A stretch of DNA of 64,000 nucleotides from Trissonchulus latispiculum. Its lineage: Eukaryota > Nematoda > Enoplea > Enoplida > Ironidae. Shown here one piece after another: positions 63,486 to 64,000 of this stretch (positions within the stretch are counted from its first letter, which is position 1; every line of letters begins with the position of its first letter). The stretch is from NCBI GenBank assembly GCA_030248195.1, contig JASAND010021436.1:62001-126000 (forward strand), written 5' to 3'. The position numbers and the translations under genes were made by a program. The notes beneath the pieces are model-generated. The model saw only the letters and a program-made list of their open reading frames with translations. It was not told the origin of the DNA and did not search any database.

Positions 63486-64000
63486 CTAGAAAACGGTTAC
63501 CACAAATAGTTACAACTAATTCGTAATGGAACTTTTCTGTACATGATAGTCGCAATTGACCACTCGCTTCTGACTAATATGTACTGCCATTCATAGTTGT
63601 GATTCGTTACATTTGCCAGTTGTCATGGATGTACCTGGCTGTGTTCGGTTAGTTTCTACGAGGTTAACGTTAAAAAGGTACATAAATTAAATTCTTTCCA
63701 GTTTTGTAGATGTATTCGGTACGTAACCGTTACATGGGCAATCACAAGATAGCGTGGGGTGGGCTGAAATGACCGACAAAAGTGGGAAGAGCCCTAAGCG
63801 AGTAGAAAAAGAGGGCAGACCCTCTCGTCCAGAAGAGAAATAAGGTAGACCCATCTGCCAGTTTTACCAAAACATGAAAATTTTTAGAATATCTTAGCGA
63901 TTTTTCTCAAAATGCCAAAAATCTTCATTTTAAACCAATTTTTGGCTAAACATTTAGTTAATTTAGAGGTATACCCCTTAGAATTTAGAAATTTTTCCAG
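63486..64000. other. Non-coding end of the window
   Basis: Upstream intron of the collagen gene; the first exon is expected here or beyond the edge, but no hydrophobic exon was seen. Confidence 0.4.

Overview
The window is animal DNA and almost certainly nematode. The clearest evidence is a cuticle-collagen gene at the right end, with short Gly-X-Y blocks bounded by paired cysteines, a C-D-H-C-P box after the last block and a basic processing site before the first. The host genes have short GT-AG-spliced exons in large AT-rich introns. Transposable elements of many kinds fill most of the remaining space, which suggests an expanded, repeat-rich genome.

Layout, left to right. (1) About 1-17.4 kb is the 3' part of a large retrovirus-like element in plus orientation. 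It has an Env-like glycoprotein, then in an unusual order a retroviral protease and two capsid-like repeats, then a polypurine tract. Beyond the tract lie two accessory genes, one with a NADAR (YbiA-like) domain and one acidic protein, each starting exactly at a splice acceptor. About 8 kb of non-coding DNA follows, holding many perfect hairpins, several with the same CAGGTGC loop, and a perfect six-unit heat-shock element. Three of its reading frames are each cut by one in-frame stop and the protease region by a frame change. (2) 17.5-20.1 kb holds a long foldback element and a non-autonomous hAT element. (3) 20.4-27.5 kb, minus strand, is a nine-exon SLC5A7/CHT1-like transporter gene that I reconstructed exon by exon (636 residues, every phase consistent). 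Three of its introns each carry a non-autonomous DNA element. (4) 27.5-35 kb is mostly non-coding, with a MITE, a foldback and a SINE. (5) 35.3-40.5 kb has tRNA-derived SINEs, one of them interrupted by a 5'-truncated Ty3/Gypsy element with a very short (111-bp) LTR. (6) 40.57-45.07 kb is a young Penelope-like element with the endonuclease at the N-terminus (Naiad/Chlamys type), bounded by 602-bp direct repeats and inserted 11 bp beyond the stop codon of (7), an atypical rhodopsin-family GPCR (45.1-46.1 kb, minus). (8) 48.1-49.4 kb is another long foldback. (9) 51.6-55.7 kb, minus, is a collagen-olfactomedin (gliomedin/UNC-122-like) gene, with a SINE nested inside a foldback in one intron. (10) 57.2-59.6 kb is a foldback lying directly upstream of (11), a plus-strand four-transmembrane gene with an Arg/Ser-rich tail. 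(12) 62.3-63.5 kb, minus, is the cuticle collagen, with a +2 frame disruption.

The host genes do not form an operon. Two (the choline-transporter-like and colmedin genes) belong to families with neuronal or neuromuscular roles elsewhere, but nothing in the sequence links them functionally. Several foldback and MITE families share termini or target-site patterns. Nested insertions allow relative dating: the SINE at 53.7 kb is younger than its foldback host, and the Gypsy element is younger than the SINE at 35.8 kb.
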